64,000 nt of DNA, from NCBI RefSeq assembly GCF_019803445.1, contig NZ_CP081844.1, forward strand, positions 1,872,501 to 1,936,500. Reading direction: 5' to 3'. Position 1 is the first letter of the stretch; every line of letters begins with the position of its first letter. The stretch comes from Caenibius sp. WL (GTDB lineage: Bacteria > Pseudomonadota > Alphaproteobacteria > Sphingomonadales > Sphingomonadaceae). The notes beneath the pieces are model-generated. The model had not been told where the DNA came from, did not search any database, and saw only the letters and a program-made list of their open reading frames with translations. Shown in pieces: positions 8,683 to 18,296 of this stretch. The position numbers were made by a program, and so were the translations under genes.

Positions 8683-8712
8683 GTGATGGACCTTCGGAAG
8701 GAGGTCTATCAC
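8683..8712 (+). repeat. hairpin downstream of the proline-rich protein gene
   Basis: Positions 8683-8693 and 8702-8712 can form an 11-bp stem (ten Watson-Crick pairs and one G-U) with an 8-nt loop, 28 nt beyond the stop codon. No T-run follows, so it is a poor intrinsic terminator; a transcript-end stabiliser is possible. Confidence 0.45.
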
Positions 8713-8756
8713 GTTCCTGCTTGACGTGAGGCGCGTTGTGCCCAAGCAAGCGCGCC

Positions 8757-10037
8757 ATGAGCCCCTATATTCAGCACCGCCGCGTTCTGGCCGCCGCCCT
8801 GTCGGGTACGGCGGTCGAATTCTACGATTTCTACGTCTATGCCACGGCCGCCGCGCTGGTGTTCGGGCCGTTGTTCTTCCCATCGGAAAGCGCCTCGGCG
8901 CAATTGCTGCTCAGCCTGATGAGCTTCGGGCTGGCGTTCATCGCCCGGCCGGTGGGTGCGATCGCGTTCGGCCATTTCGGCGACCGGGTGGGGCGCAAGT
9001 CGACGCTGGTTGCCTCGCTGATGCTCATGGGTATCTCGACGCTGCTGATTGCCTTCCTCCCGACATACCACATGGTCGGCTGGCTGGCCCCGGCGCTGCT
9101 GTGCGTCCTGCGGTTCGGGCAGGGGTTCGGGCTTGGCGGCGAATGGGGCGGGGCCGCGCTGCTGGCAGTGGAAAACGCGCCAAAGGGCTGGGAAGCGCGG
9201 TTCGGCACCGCGCCGCAGATCGGCGCCCCGGTGGGGTTTCTGGCCGCGAACGGGCTGTTCCTGCTGCTGGGGCTGGGCCTGTCGGAAAAGGATTTCCTCG
9301 AATGGGGCTGGCGCTTGCCGTTCCTGCTCAGCGCGGTGCTGGTCGCCCTGGGGCTGTGGGTGCGGTTGCAGATCGGCGAAACCCCCGCGTTCCGCGAGGC
9401 GCTGGAGCATGAAGCACCGCCGATGGTGCCGCTGGGCCGCCTGCTGCGCGAACACTGGGCCCCGGTGATTACAGGCAGCGCCGGGGTGATCGCCTGTTTC
9501 GCCATCTTCTATCTCGCAACGGCTTTCGCGCTGGGGCATCTCACCACAGCGCGGCATATGGACCGCGAAACGGTGCTGGGCGTGCAACTGATGGCGAACA
9601 CTTTCCTGGCCATCGGGATCGTCGTGGCGGGCGTGTGGGCGGACAGGACCAGCCCGCGCCGGGTGCTGACGGTGGGGGCGGTGGCCACGGTCTTGCTGGG
9701 GTTTGTTTTCGGCCCGGTGCTCGGTTCGGGCTCGCTGCCGACAGTCTTCGTGATGCTTTCGGCCAGCCTGTTCGTCATGGGGCTGGTCTATGGCCCGCTG
9801 GGGGCGTGGCTGCCGACGCTATTCCCGCCGTTCGTGCGCTATACCGGCGTGTCGGTGGCGTTCAATGCGGGCGGGATCATTGGCGGTGCGGTGGTCGCGG
9901 TCGAAGCGCAGCGGATTGCGATGATGGGCGGTATCGCGATGATCGGCCTGTTCCTGACGATTGCCGGGCTGCTTACGCTGGCCGGAATCTGGCTGGCCCG
10001 CCCGCCGCACGCGGATGCGATGTCGCATCCGGTGTGA
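8757..10037 (+). CDS. MFS transporter, metabolite:H+ symporter family (ProP/ShiA/YhjE-like)
   Basis: A 426-residue inner-membrane carrier with about 12 hydrophobic segments. The N-terminal GTAVEFYDFYVYATAAALV and the loop GHFGDRVGRKSTL (MFS signature between TM2 and TM3) are typical of the metabolite:proton symporter branch, as is RFGQGFGLGGEWGGA. Substrates in this branch include shikimate, alpha-ketoglutarate, proline/betaine and citrate, so the substrate here is open. ATG 8757 was preferred to the in-frame GTG 21 nt upstream because MSPYIQHRRV aligns with the usual N-terminus. Confidence 0.85.
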   Translation: MSPYIQHRRVLAAALSGTAVEFYDFYVYATAAALVFGPLFFPSESASAQLLLSLMSFGLAFIARPVGAIAFGHFGDRVGRKSTLVASLMLMGISTLLIAFLPTYHMVGWLAPALLCVLRFGQGFGLGGEWGGAALLAVENAPKGWEARFGTAPQIGAPVGFLAANGLFLLLGLGLSEKDFLEWGWRLPFLLSAVLVALGLWVRLQIGETPAFREALEHEAPPMVPLGRLLREHWAPVITGSAGVIACFAIFYLATAFALGHLTTARHMDRETVLGVQLMANTFLAIGIVVAGVWADRTSPRRVLTVGAVATVLLGFVFGPVLGSGSLPTVFVMLSASLFVMGLVYGPLGAWLPTLFPPFVRYTGVSVAFNAGGIIGGAVVAVEAQRIAMMGGIAMIGLFLTIAGLLTLAGIWLARPPHADAMSHPV

Positions 10038-10054
10038 GGCAGCCGTCCGGTTTG

Positions 10055-10597
10055 TCAGGCGGGGCGGAGCAGATGCAGCCGCGCCTTGCCCGAATCGCGC
10101 GTGACTTCGACCGTGAAGCCTTTGACATCGAGCGTTTCGGTGCGCGCGGTTTCCACGCTGATCCACGCGCCCGGCGCGATCCAGCCGAGCCGGTTGAGCT
10201 TGTCCAGCGCCACCGCGCCCGCGCCGCTGCCATAAGGCGGATCGAGCAGCAGGAGATCGGGCGTGCGCCGCGCCGGGCCGAGCGCCAGCACGGAAGCTGC
10301 CCGCACATCGCAGCGATCCTGCGCGCGCAGATTGGCGATATTGGCCCGCAAGGCCCGCAGTGCCGCGGCATCCTGTTCGACGAAAATCGCTTCTGCCGCC
10401 CCGCGTGACAGCGCCTCCAGGCCCAGCGCACCCGATCCGGCGAACAGATCGGCCACCACCAGCCCGTCAAAACTGCCGAGGCGGCTGGTCAGCATGGAAA
10501 ACAGCGTTTCGCGTGTCCGGTCGGCCGTGGGCCGGGTGGTGTCCCCTTGAGGCGCTTTCAACGGGCGGCCGCGCCATTCCCCGGCGATGATCCTCAT
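10055..10597 (-). CDS. rsmD: 16S rRNA (guanine(966)-N2)-methyltransferase RsmD
   Basis: A 180-residue SAM-dependent methyltransferase. It starts MRIIAGEWRGRPLKAP, followed by RPTADRTRETLFSML and the SAM-binding loop LFAGSGALGLEALSRGA, then the catalytic DPPYG tetrad (LLLDPPYGSG). Length and motif order match RsmD, which methylates G966 of 16S rRNA in the assembling 30S subunit. The start overlaps the stop of the upstream pseudouridine synthase gene by 4 nt, so the two rRNA-modification genes are translationally coupled. Confidence 0.93.
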   Translation of the reverse strand: MRIIAGEWRGRPLKAPQGDTTRPTADRTRETLFSMLTSRLGSFDGLVVADLFAGSGALGLEALSRGAAEAIFVEQDAAALRALRANIANLRAQDRCDVRAASVLALGPARRTPDLLLLDPPYGSGAGAVALDKLNRLGWIAPGAWISVETARTETLDVKGFTVEVTRDSGKARLHLLRPA

Positions 10598-11406
10598 GCC
10601 CGGCTTTCCCGCGCCAGTTGCTTGCGGAACCGTTCGACATCCGCCTGCTTGATTTCAGCCGCCGCCCCGCGCGGCAGATCGCCGAGGGTGAAGGGGCCAT
10701 AAGCGGTGCGCAGCAGGCGCGAGACCTGGAGCCCGAGATGTTCGAGCACCCGGCGCACTTCGCGGTTCTTGCCTTCGGTCAGCGTCAGTTCGATCCACTG
10801 GTTGCGGCCGGTGCGGCGTTCGAGATGGGCATCGATCGGGCCATAGCGGACCCCTTCGATCGTGATCCCTTCGATCAGTTCTTCCAGCTGCGGCTGGGTG
10901 ATATCGCCGTGCGCGCGGGCGCGGTAAGTGCGCGGGATGCCGCTGGCGGGCAGTTCCATCGCCCGCTTCAGTTCACCGTCGTTGGTCAACAGCAGCAGCC
11001 CTTCGGTGTTGAGATCGAGCCGCCCGACCGGCATCAGCCGCGGGGTATCCTTGGGCAGGGCATTGCGCAGCGCGTTGTAGATCGTCGGCCGGCCGCGCGG
11101 ATCACGCTCCGCCGTGATCAGGCCTGAGGGCTTGTGGAAACAGAACAGCCGCGCCGCCTCCGCCCGGGCGACGGGATTGCCGTCCACGGTCACGCCCTTG
11201 AGATTGGGCAGCACCGTGGCAGGGGTGTCGAGCACCGCGCCGTTGAGCGCGATGCGCCCTTCGCCGATCATCCGTTCGACCTCGCGGCGGCTGGCGACAC
11301 CGGCGCGGGCGAGCAATTTGGCGATCCGTTCGCCTTCGCGCGGCGGGGCGGTCGCGCCGCCCTTGCGGGGGGTGGACGGTGCGCCCCTGGAATGTTTTTC
11401 GGCCAT
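10594..11406 (-). CDS. rRNA pseudouridine synthase, RsuA/RluB/RluE family
   Basis: A 270-residue enzyme with an N-terminal basic tail, an S4 RNA-binding domain (IAKLLARAGVASRREVERMI, about 27-46) and the catalytic domain with the family motif VGRLDLNTEGLLLLTNDG, whose Asp is the nucleophile. It converts a specific rRNA uridine to pseudouridine. The sequence is closer to RluB (23S U2605) than to the short RsuA, but the target is inferred. It is coupled to rsmD by a 4-nt overlap and divergent from the AmpG-like gene. Confidence 0.9.
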   Translation of the reverse strand: MAEKHSRGAPSTPRKGGATAPPREGERIAKLLARAGVASRREVERMIGEGRIALNGAVLDTPATVLPNLKGVTVDGNPVARAEAARLFCFHKPSGLITAERDPRGRPTIYNALRNALPKDTPRLMPVGRLDLNTEGLLLLTNDGELKRAMELPASGIPRTYRARAHGDITQPQLEELIEGITIEGVRYGPIDAHLERRTGRNQWIELTLTEGKNREVRRVLEHLGLQVSRLLRTAYGPFTLGDLPRGAAAEIKQADVERFRKQLARESRA

Positions 11407-11525
11407 GAAAAGCCCTTAGCGATCCGCCGCGCGGTGGGAAAGCGGGGACAGGATGTTTCTCCCGCCTTTCCATGTGAGATTTCGGCGCTAGTTTCACATC
11501 TCATTCGCGTGACGAGGAGTGAGGG

Positions 11526-13235
11526 ATGAGCGAGGCGGCCGAAATCAGCGGCAAGCCGGGGTGGCGTAAGGTTCTGGCTTCGCTCGGGAATCGCAAGACG
11601 GGATTCATGGCGCTGTTCGGCTTTTCCAGCGCGCTGCCCTATGCCCTGCTTCTGGGCACGCTTTATGCGTGGCTTTCCGATGCCAAGGTCGATCTGGAAA
11701 CGATGGGTGTTTTCTCGCTTATCGGCCTTGCTTATTCGTTCAAGTTCCTCTGGTCGCCGTTGCTCGACCGGGTCAACCTGCCGGTGCTGCGCCGTCTGGG
11801 GCGGCGCAAGCAATGGATTCTGACGGCGCAGGTCCTGCTCGGCACCATTCTGGTGGTCCTTTCGACGCTCGATCCCGTGGGGGCGATCGGCTGGTTCTCG
11901 CTGCTGGCGGGGATCGGCGCGTTCGCCTCGGCGACGCAGGATGTCGTGGTCGATGCCTGGCGCGTCGATGTGGCGGACGAAGTGGCGACGATCGACATGC
12001 TCTCCACGGTCTATCAGCTTGGCTACCGCTCGGCGGTGCTGGTCGGTGGCGCGCTGGCGCTGTTTCTGGCCGAAGGACTCGGCTGGCCGGCCGTCTATGC
12101 GCTCATGGGCTGTCTGATGCTGGTCATCGCCGTGGCCAGCCTGTTCGCACCGGAAGGGCGGCCGACCAGCGCGGTTATTGCCGCCGATGCCGCAACGCTT
12201 TCGGAACTGCGCCAGCCGGGCGAACTGGAACCACGCCTGCGCGCGTTCGCGCTGCTGTTCGTCGGTCTGTTGTGGGCCTGGGCGCTGATCACCGTGGGTA
12301 TATTCATGGTCCGCTCGCTCGGCAGCGATCCGGGGTCGCGCCCCGATTCCGTTGCTTTCGTAGCCCAGCAGGGGCCGCTGATCGTGATTGCGACAGTGGT
12401 GGTGCCCGCGATCATAGCTGCTTGGCTGGTGCGTCAGAAACGGCATGGCCGCTATGTGCTGACCCAGCCCGTGCCCATGACGCGGCGGCGCGATGCGCTG
12501 CTGGATCATGGCTATCGCGCGCTGATCCTGCCTTTGACCGACATCGTCGGGCGGTTGGGCTGGGCGACGATTCTGGTGCTGGGGCTGGTGCTGACGTACC
12601 GCATCACTGACACGATCTGGGGCACTTTCGCCTATCCGTTCTATCTCGGGGAACTGGCCTATTCGAAGGAAGAAGTGGCGATTGCGTCCAAATTCTTCGG
12701 GGTCGGCGCGCTGATGCTGGGCATTGCGCTCGGCGGAATCCTGTTCACGTACATCGGCCGGATGGCGGTGATGACGCTGGGCGCGCTGACCGCGGCGCTG
12801 ACCAATCTGCTGTATGCCGACCTGGCGGCGGGCGGGGCGGTGATGGCTGCCTGCGCGCGCGTGACGGGGTTCACTTTTCTGGTCGAACATCTCGGCGGGG
12901 ACGAACGGCTGGCCAAGCTGATGTTCGCCATCGCGGGCGAGAATATTGCGGGCGGGATCGCCGGGGCGGCGTTGGTCGCTTATCTCTCGTCGATCACATC
13001 GAAGAAATACAGCGCGGTGCAATATGCCCTTCTGTCATCGCTGACGTTCCTTGTCGGGACGCTGGGGCGCGGCGCGCTGGGCAAGATGATCGAGACGCAG
13101 GGGTATTATGCGGTGTTCATCCTGACCACCGGCATCGGCCTGATCGCGGTGGTGCTGTGCGTGATGGAATGGGTGCGGATCAAGCGCCTGGGCAGGCGCG
13201 CGGGGCTGGACAGCGTGGCGCTGGCAACGGCCTGA
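11526..13235 (+). CDS. ampG: AmpG-family muropeptide MFS permease
   Basis: A 569-residue inner-membrane protein with roughly 14 hydrophobic segments. The start GNRKTGFMALFGFSSALPYALLLGTLYAWL and SFKFLWSPLLDRVNLP, then LGRRKQWIL and ASATQDVVVDAWRVD, are characteristic of AmpG. AmpG imports GlcNAc-anhydroMurNAc peptides released from murein for recycling; in some species it also controls AmpC beta-lactamase induction. A Mpl/MurC-like ligase and LD-carboxypeptidase sit at 55-57 kb and could act downstream. The reading frame starts with ATG after a GAGGAGTGAGGG site. Confidence 0.87.
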   Translation: MSEAAEISGKPGWRKVLASLGNRKTGFMALFGFSSALPYALLLGTLYAWLSDAKVDLETMGVFSLIGLAYSFKFLWSPLLDRVNLPVLRRLGRRKQWILTAQVLLGTILVVLSTLDPVGAIGWFSLLAGIGAFASATQDVVVDAWRVDVADEVATIDMLSTVYQLGYRSAVLVGGALALFLAEGLGWPAVYALMGCLMLVIAVASLFAPEGRPTSAVIAADAATLSELRQPGELEPRLRAFALLFVGLLWAWALITVGIFMVRSLGSDPGSRPDSVAFVAQQGPLIVIATVVVPAIIAAWLVRQKRHGRYVLTQPVPMTRRRDALLDHGYRALILPLTDIVGRLGWATILVLGLVLTYRITDTIWGTFAYPFYLGELAYSKEEVAIASKFFGVGALMLGIALGGILFTYIGRMAVMTLGALTAALTNLLYADLAAGGAVMAACARVTGFTFLVEHLGGDERLAKLMFAIAGENIAGGIAGAALVAYLSSITSKKYSAVQYALLSSLTFLVGTLGRGALGKMIETQGYYAVFILTTGIGLIAVVLCVMEWVRIKRLGRRAGLDSVALATA

Positions 13236-13251
13236 CGCCTGAGCGAATGCC

Positions 13252-14598
13252 CTAGTCGGGTATTTCCCCGTTCAATGCCAGTATCTTGCCCGCCAGCCGC
13301 AGCGCGCCGGTGATCAGCACGGTCTGGTGCCGGTCGTCATGCTCGTGCGCGAGAGTGGCCGAGATATCTTCCAGCGCCTTGCGGATATCGGTGGCGGGCC
13401 GCACGAGAGGAATGCCCAGCTTGTTCGCGACGGCGCAGATGTGTTCCGGCGAGTGGGATTCGTTCCCTTCGATAGGGATGGCCCACAGCCTTGTGATAAG
13501 AGGCGCCAGCGGCTTGAGAAAATCCTCGACCTGCCGGTTGGCAAGCATGCCCATGACGACATTGAGCACCGGCTTGCCCGCCATCGCGGTGGCGATGACG
13601 CCTGCGGCATCGGGATTGTGCCCGCCGTCAAGGATCACTTCCGTACCGGGCACGATCGCGGTGAGCGGGCCGGGAGCCAATGTTTGCATGCGCGCGGGCC
13701 AATGGGCCGCCAGCAGGCCGCGCGCCATCGCGTCGCTGGCGACAGCGACTTCGCGCTGGTGACGCAGCATGGCGATGGCCAGCGCGGCGTTGTCCGCCTG
13801 GTGCAGGCCGGGCAGGGCCGGCAGGGGAAGCGTGAGCGACCCAGCGGCATCGCGATATTCCAGCACATCGCCCGCATGCGCGACCCATTCCTGCCCGCGC
13901 ATCGCCACCCGGGCGCCTGCCTGCTTGGCGATCTTGAGGATTTGCGCGGTGGCTTCGGGCGGATAGGCCTGCGTCACCAGCGGCGATCCCCGCCGCGCGA
14001 TATTGGCCTTTTCGAACGCGATGCGCGCCAGCGGATGATCGGGCGCGGCCGGATCTTCGCGCAGGAGGAACGCTTCGTGATCGATCCCCAGCGAAGCGAT
14101 GCCGCAGGCCGCCGGATGTTCGAGCACATTGGTGGCATCGAACCGGCCGCCAAGGCCGACTTCGATCACGCAGGCATCGGCTTCTATATGGGCGAAAGCG
14201 AGGAACATGGCGGCGGTCGTCACTTCGAAGAAGCTCGGATGCAGATCCTCGCACTTGTCGAGCACTTCGCCCAGCAGGTCGGCCAGCAGGCCATCGTCGA
14301 TCAGCTTGCCTGCCACACGGATACGCTCATTATAGCGCACCAGATGGGGCTTGGTCGCGGAATGGACCGTCAACCCCTGTTCTTCCATCATGAAGCGCAG
14401 GAAGGTGCAGGTCGATCCCTTGCCATTGGTGCCCGCGACATGGAATGTCGGCGGCAGCAATTGCTGCGGATTGCCGAGCCGGGCAAGCATCGCCCGGATC
14501 GTGTCGAGGCCGAGGCGGCCCTGCGGCAGCGAGAGCCGGGCAAGCCGCTCCAACTGCGCCTGCACCGCCGGATCGTCCGATGTGGCGAAATCCTTCAC
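13252..14598 (-). CDS. folC: bifunctional dihydrofolate synthase / folylpolyglutamate synthase
   Basis: A 448-residue Mur-ligase-superfamily enzyme that adds glutamate to dihydropteroate and to reduced folates. Signs: RLGNPQQLLPPTFHVAGTNGKGST (ATP-binding P-loop), FFEVTTAAMFLAF, EVGLGGRFDATN, LGIDHEAFL, and the C-terminal LDGGHNPDAA. It is the last gene of the run trpB-trpA-accD-folC, an arrangement widespread in Proteobacteria, and starts 19 nt after accD ends. It converges on the AmpG-like gene with only a 16-nt gap. Confidence 0.95.
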   Translation of the reverse strand: MKDFATSDDPAVQAQLERLARLSLPQGRLGLDTIRAMLARLGNPQQLLPPTFHVAGTNGKGSTCTFLRFMMEEQGLTVHSATKPHLVRYNERIRVAGKLIDDGLLADLLGEVLDKCEDLHPSFFEVTTAAMFLAFAHIEADACVIEVGLGGRFDATNVLEHPAACGIASLGIDHEAFLLREDPAAPDHPLARIAFEKANIARRGSPLVTQAYPPEATAQILKIAKQAGARVAMRGQEWVAHAGDVLEYRDAAGSLTLPLPALPGLHQADNAALAIAMLRHQREVAVASDAMARGLLAAHWPARMQTLAPGPLTAIVPGTEVILDGGHNPDAAGVIATAMAGKPVLNVVMGMLANRQVEDFLKPLAPLITRLWAIPIEGNESHSPEHICAVANKLGIPLVRPATDIRKALEDISATLAHEHDDRHQTVLITGALRLAGKILALNGEIPD

Positions 14599-14617
14599 GG
14601 CCGCCCCGGCAAAATCG

Positions 14618-15466
14618 TCAGGCAGCCCGGGCAGGCTGGAGATAGTCGAGCAGCCGCGCCAGCGTGCCGCGCAGCGATTTGCGATCGACCACCATATCCA
14701 CCATGCCGTGTTTGTGGAGATATTCCGCGCGCTGGAACCCGTCGGGCAGGCTCTCGCGGATGGTATTCTGGATCACCCGCTGCCCGGCAAAGCCGATCAG
14801 CGCACCGGGTTCGGCGATATGGATATCGCCCAGCATGGCATAACTGGCGGTGACGCCGCCGGTGGTCGGATCGGTCAGCACCACGATATAGGGCAGGCCC
14901 GCTTCCTTGAGGCGGCGGGTCATCACTGTGGCCTTGGGCATCTGCATCAGGCTGAGAATGCCTTCCTGCATGCGCGCGCCGCCGGCGGCAGTGAACACGA
15001 TATAGGCGCAACCTTCATCCAGCGCGCGCTGCGCGCCGTTCACGAAAGCCTGGCCCACGGCCATGCCCATCGATCCGCCCATGAAAGTGAAATCCTGCAC
15101 ACCGACCACGGCCCTGTGCCCATCGATCGAGCCCAGCGCGACCTGGAAGGCATCGGTATGCGGGCTCTTGGCGCGGGCTGCCTTGATCCGGTCGGCGTAT
15201 TTCTTGCTGTCGCGGAATTTCAGCGGATCTTCTGCGACCTGCGGTTCGGCGAGCAGCGCGAAACCGGGATCGAGCACCTGCGCCAGCCGCACATCTGCCC
15301 CGACGCGGCCATGATGGTCACAGCGCGGGCAGACGAAGAGGTTCTCCTCGTAATCGCGGGCGAACAGCATTTCGCTGCAATTGGGGCATTTGACCCACAG
15401 GTTGTCAGCCGTTTCCCGCTTACGGCCAAACGGGATCGATTTACGGATTTGGGTAAGCCAGCTCAT
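14618..15466 (-). CDS. accD: acetyl-CoA carboxylase carboxyltransferase subunit beta
   Basis: A 282-residue protein with the N-terminal four-cysteine zinc ribbon (C27, C30, C46, C49) that marks AccD, and a crotonase-like carboxyltransferase domain with [17 protein letters not shown] and [16 protein letters not shown], where the Gly-Gly turns form the oxyanion holes. With AccA it transfers the carboxyl group from biotin to acetyl-CoA, the first committed step of fatty-acid synthesis. Its start overlaps trpA by 4 nt, indicating translational coupling. Confidence 0.96.
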   Translation of the reverse strand: MSWLTQIRKSIPFGRKRETADNLWVKCPNCSEMLFARDYEENLFVCPRCDHHGRVGADVRLAQVLDPGFALLAEPQVAEDPLKFRDSKKYADRIKAARAKSPHTDAFQVALGSIDGHRAVVGVQDFTFMGGSMGMAVGQAFVNGAQRALDEGCAYIVFTAAGGARMQEGILSLMQMPKATVMTRRLKEAGLPYIVVLTDPTTGGVTASYAMLGDIHIAEPGALIGFAGQRVIQNTIRESLPDGFQRAEYLHKHGMVDMVVDRKSLRGTLARLLDYLQPARAA

Positions 15467-16266
15467 GCAGGCACCTTTCGCGCATTATGCACCGCTTCCG
15501 CAAGGGCGCTGGTCAATTCTCGCACAGATGATGGGGCGGATGCGCCATGCTGGCCGATCAGTTCGACCAGCGCGGACCCGACGATGACGCCATCGGCGAT
15601 CCTGGCGATAGCGCTGGCCTGTTCGGGCGTGCGCACGCCGAAGCCGACGCCCACGGGCAGATCGGTGGCGGCTTTGAGCTGGCCGACCGCCTGTTCGATC
15701 GAATCCAGCGCGGCCTGCTGCTTGCCGGTGATCCCGGCCACCGAAACATAATAGAGGAAGCCCGACGAGCCATCGAGCACGGCGGGCAGCCGGGCGGCGT
15801 CGGTGGTGGGCGTGGCGAGGCGGATCATCGCCACGCCCGCTTCGCGCAGGCTGGGGCCGAGATCGGCATCTTCTTCCGGCGGAATGTCGACGCAGATCAC
15901 CCCGTCCACACCGGCCTTGGCGCATTCGGCGGCGAACCAGTCGGCGCCCCGGCGCGTCATCGGGTTGGCGTAGCCCATCAGCACCAACGGCACCTGCGGA
16001 TGGCGCTGGCGGAACGTGGCGGCGATGGCGAACACGTCCGCCGTCGTCGTGCCCCTGGCGAGCGCGCGCAGATCGGCGGCCTGGATCGCGGGGCCATCGG
16101 CCATCGGATCGGTGAACGGCATGCCCAGTTCGATCACATCCGCACCGCCCGCGATCAGCGCATCGAGATTGGCGGCGGTATCGCCGTCACCCGCGGTGAT
16201 GAAGCAGATGAGCGCGGCATGGCCTTTGGCAAAAGCGCTGGAAAGGCGGTTCGCGGTCTGGGTCAC
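15463..16266 (-). CDS. trpA: tryptophan synthase alpha chain
   Basis: A 267-residue TIM-barrel enzyme. Catalytic acids are visible as E46 (VIELGMPF) and D57 (DPMADGP), matching E49/D60 of the enteric enzyme; [13 protein letters not shown] and [14 protein letters not shown] are family segments. It cleaves indole-3-glycerol phosphate to indole and glyceraldehyde 3-phosphate and passes indole to TrpB. Four-nt overlaps with trpB before it and accD after it make one translationally coupled block. Confidence 0.96.
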   Translation of the reverse strand: MTQTANRLSSAFAKGHAALICFITAGDGDTAANLDALIAGGADVIELGMPFTDPMADGPAIQAADLRALARGTTTADVFAIAATFRQRHPQVPLVLMGYANPMTRRGADWFAAECAKAGVDGVICVDIPPEEDADLGPSLREAGVAMIRLATPTTDAARLPAVLDGSSGFLYYVSVAGITGKQQAALDSIEQAVGQLKAATDLPVGVGFGVRTPEQASAIARIADGVIVGSALVELIGQHGASAPSSVRELTSALAEAVHNARKVPA

Positions 16267-17507
16267 AGGGAAACTCCCAGAGCATCGGCAACGGTGAAGA
16301 TGTCCTTGTCCCCCCGGCCGGAAACATTGACGACGAGCAGGCGGTCGCTGCCCATCTGCGCGGTCAGTTCGGGCAGCGCGGCGAGCGCGTGCGAGCTTTC
16401 CAGCGCGGGAATGATCCCTTCGAGCTTGCAGCAGAGCTGGAAGGCTTCGAGCGCCTGATCGTCGTTGATCGGGATATAGCGCACGCGCCCGCTTTCATGC
16501 AGCCAGCTGTGTTCCGGCCCGATGCCGGGATAGTCGAGCCCTGCGCTGATCGAATGGGCTTCGGTGATCTGGCCGTCCTCGTCCTGCAACAGATACGTGC
16601 GGTTGCCGTGGAGAATGCCGGGCGCCCCGCCGGTGAGGCTGGCGGCGTGCTTGTCGGTATCGACGCCATGGCCGCCCGCTTCGATGCCGACCATTTCCAC
16701 GGCCGGATCGTCAAGGAACGGGTGAAACAGGCCGATCGCGTTCGATCCGCCGCCGACCGCGGCCACCAGCATATCGGGCAGGCGGCCTTCGGCGGCGAGA
16801 ATCTGTTCGCGGGTTTCCTCGCCGATCACCGATTGGAAATCGCGCACCAGTTCCGGATAGGGGTGCGGACCGGCGGCGGTGCCGATGATGTAGAACGTGT
16901 TGTGCACGTTGGCGACCCAGTCGCGCAGCGCTTCGTTCATTGCGTCCTTCAGCGTCTTCGCGCCGCTTTCCACCGGGATCACTTCCGCGCCCAGCAGCTT
17001 CATGCGGAAGACGTTGGGCTGCTGCCGGGCCACGTCGGTCGCGCCCATGTAGATCACGCAGGGCAGGCCGAACCGGGCGCAGACGGTGGCCGTGGCGACG
17101 CCATGCTGGCCCGCGCCGGTTTCGGCAATGATCCGCGTCTTGCCCATGCGGATGGCGAGGAGAATCTGGCCGATGCAATTGTTGATCTTGTGCGCGCCGG
17201 TGTGATTGAGTTCCTCGCGCTTGAAATAGATTTTCGGCCCTTTGCCTTCGGGCGCCAGTTCGCGGAAATGCGCGGTCAGCCGCTCGGCATGATAGAGCGG
17301 GCTGGGCCGCCCCACGAAATGCTTCATCAGATCGTCGAACTGCGCCTGGAATGCGGGATCGGCTTTCGCGGCCCGGTATTCCTTTTCCAGATCGAGGATC
17401 AGGGGCATGAGCGTTTCGGCGACATAGCGGCCGCCGAAGGCCCCGAAATGCCCGCGTTCGTCGGGCTGATTGCGGAGCGAGTTGGCTATGGGTTTCGATG
17501 CAGACAT
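16263..17507 (-). CDS. trpB: tryptophan synthase beta chain
   Basis: A 414-residue PLP enzyme of the TrpB1 type. The PLP lysine is K107 in [10 protein letters not shown]; the phosphate loop is VGGGSNAIG. It condenses indole with serine to tryptophan in the alpha2beta2 complex. It heads the trpBA-accD-folC block. Its upstream 240-nt spacer is shared with a divergent outer-membrane protein gene and includes an AT-rich patch (about 17610-17660), the likely promoter region; I see no leader peptide rich in Trp codons. Confidence 0.96.
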   Translation of the reverse strand: MSASKPIANSLRNQPDERGHFGAFGGRYVAETLMPLILDLEKEYRAAKADPAFQAQFDDLMKHFVGRPSPLYHAERLTAHFRELAPEGKGPKIYFKREELNHTGAHKINNCIGQILLAIRMGKTRIIAETGAGQHGVATATVCARFGLPCVIYMGATDVARQQPNVFRMKLLGAEVIPVESGAKTLKDAMNEALRDWVANVHNTFYIIGTAAGPHPYPELVRDFQSVIGEETREQILAAEGRLPDMLVAAVGGGSNAIGLFHPFLDDPAVEMVGIEAGGHGVDTDKHAASLTGGAPGILHGNRTYLLQDEDGQITEAHSISAGLDYPGIGPEHSWLHESGRVRYIPINDDQALEAFQLCCKLEGIIPALESSHALAALPELTAQMGSDRLLVVNVSGRGDKDIFTVADALGVSL

Positions 17508-17750
17508 GGCCTGTCGCGATTGGCAGAGCGGGCACGCGAAGTCCAGCGTTCAGACGCGGCGCGAACCACGGAAGTGCAGGGGCGCGGCATTCTGCCTGAA
17601 ACGCCATTGTTGCTAAATTAACACATAATAGGGGTGATATGTTGCATGAACGCACTATTCATAAGGGCGCAAGCTTGCGAATCCTAATTATCCCCTGACC
17701 CCAAAAGCACACATCAAACCACACAGGGGCCTGTTTTCAGGAGGTTGAAT

Positions 17751-18227
17751 ATGCGTAAAGGACTTCTCTCGGCTGCCGCCATCGCTCTTGCCGCCACGAC
17801 GTTCGCCGCCGCGCCGGCCATGGCCAACGAAGCCCGCGTCGAGGCGCGCGGCGGCGTGATCTGGAACGGCAGCGATAGCGAAGCCATCGCGGGCGTTGCC
17901 GCCGGTTACGATGTCGATGTCGGCCAGAAGACTTTCGTCGGCGTGGAAGTGTCGGGCGACAAAATCCTGACCGACCATACCCGCGTTTCCTTCGGCGCTT
18001 CGGCACGCGCCGGGGCCAAGCTGGGTGAAGCGGGCAAGCTCTACGCCGTTGGCGGCTATGCCACCAAACCGTGCCGGTTCTGCGAAGATTCCTTCAATCT
18101 CGGCGCGGGTTACCAGCACAATTTCGGCCGGAACTTCTATGGCAAGGTCGAATATCGCCACAATTTCATCGGCGATGGCGTGAAGGACAACGACGTTGCC
18201 GGTGTGGGGCTGGGCGTGCGCTTCTAA
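17751..18227 (+). CDS. small outer-membrane beta-barrel protein (OmpA/Opa-like fold)
   Basis: A 158-residue exported protein with signal peptide MRKGLLSAAAIALAATTFAAAPAMA. The mature part is made of alternating strands (VEARGGVIWNG, FVGVEVSGDK, RVSFGASARAGAKL, KLYAVGGYAT, FNLGAGYQHNF, FYGKVEYRHNF) and ends GVGLGVRF, with a terminal Phe as required for BAM-dependent insertion. This predicts an 8-stranded barrel. Two cysteines (CRFC) lie in one loop. Function is unknown. AGGAGG lies 6 nt before ATG 17751, which decides the start over the in-frame TTG two codons earlier. Confidence 0.8.
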   Translation: MRKGLLSAAAIALAATTFAAAPAMANEARVEARGGVIWNGSDSEAIAGVAAGYDVDVGQKTFVGVEVSGDKILTDHTRVSFGASARAGAKLGEAGKLYAVGGYATKPCRFCEDSFNLGAGYQHNFGRNFYGKVEYRHNFIGDGVKDNDVAGVGLGVRF

Positions 18228-18252
18228 GCCTGCCTCCACCGCAGCATGCGGG

Positions 18253-18282
18253 AAGGGCGGTCCCTCGCGGGCCGCCCTTTTT
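18253..18282 (+). terminator. Rho-independent terminator of the beta-barrel gene
   Basis: GGGCGG (18255-18260) pairs with CCGCCC (18272-18277), continued by CCC/GGG around a 4-nt loop with one bulged T, and is followed by five T. It lies about 27 nt beyond the stop codon at 18227. Confidence 0.8.
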
Positions 18283-18296
18283 GCGTTATGCGCGGA

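Noticed and set aside
11473-11503. TGTGA/TCACA and TGAGAT/ATCTCA inverted segments upstream of the ampG-like gene
   Set aside because: Arms are short, interleaved and unequal in spacing; could be chance in a 120-nt spacer.
11268-13022. 584-codon minus-strand open frame under the ampG-like gene
   Set aside because: Composition is typical of antisense translation of a hydrophobic protein; the plus-strand MFS protein explains the region.
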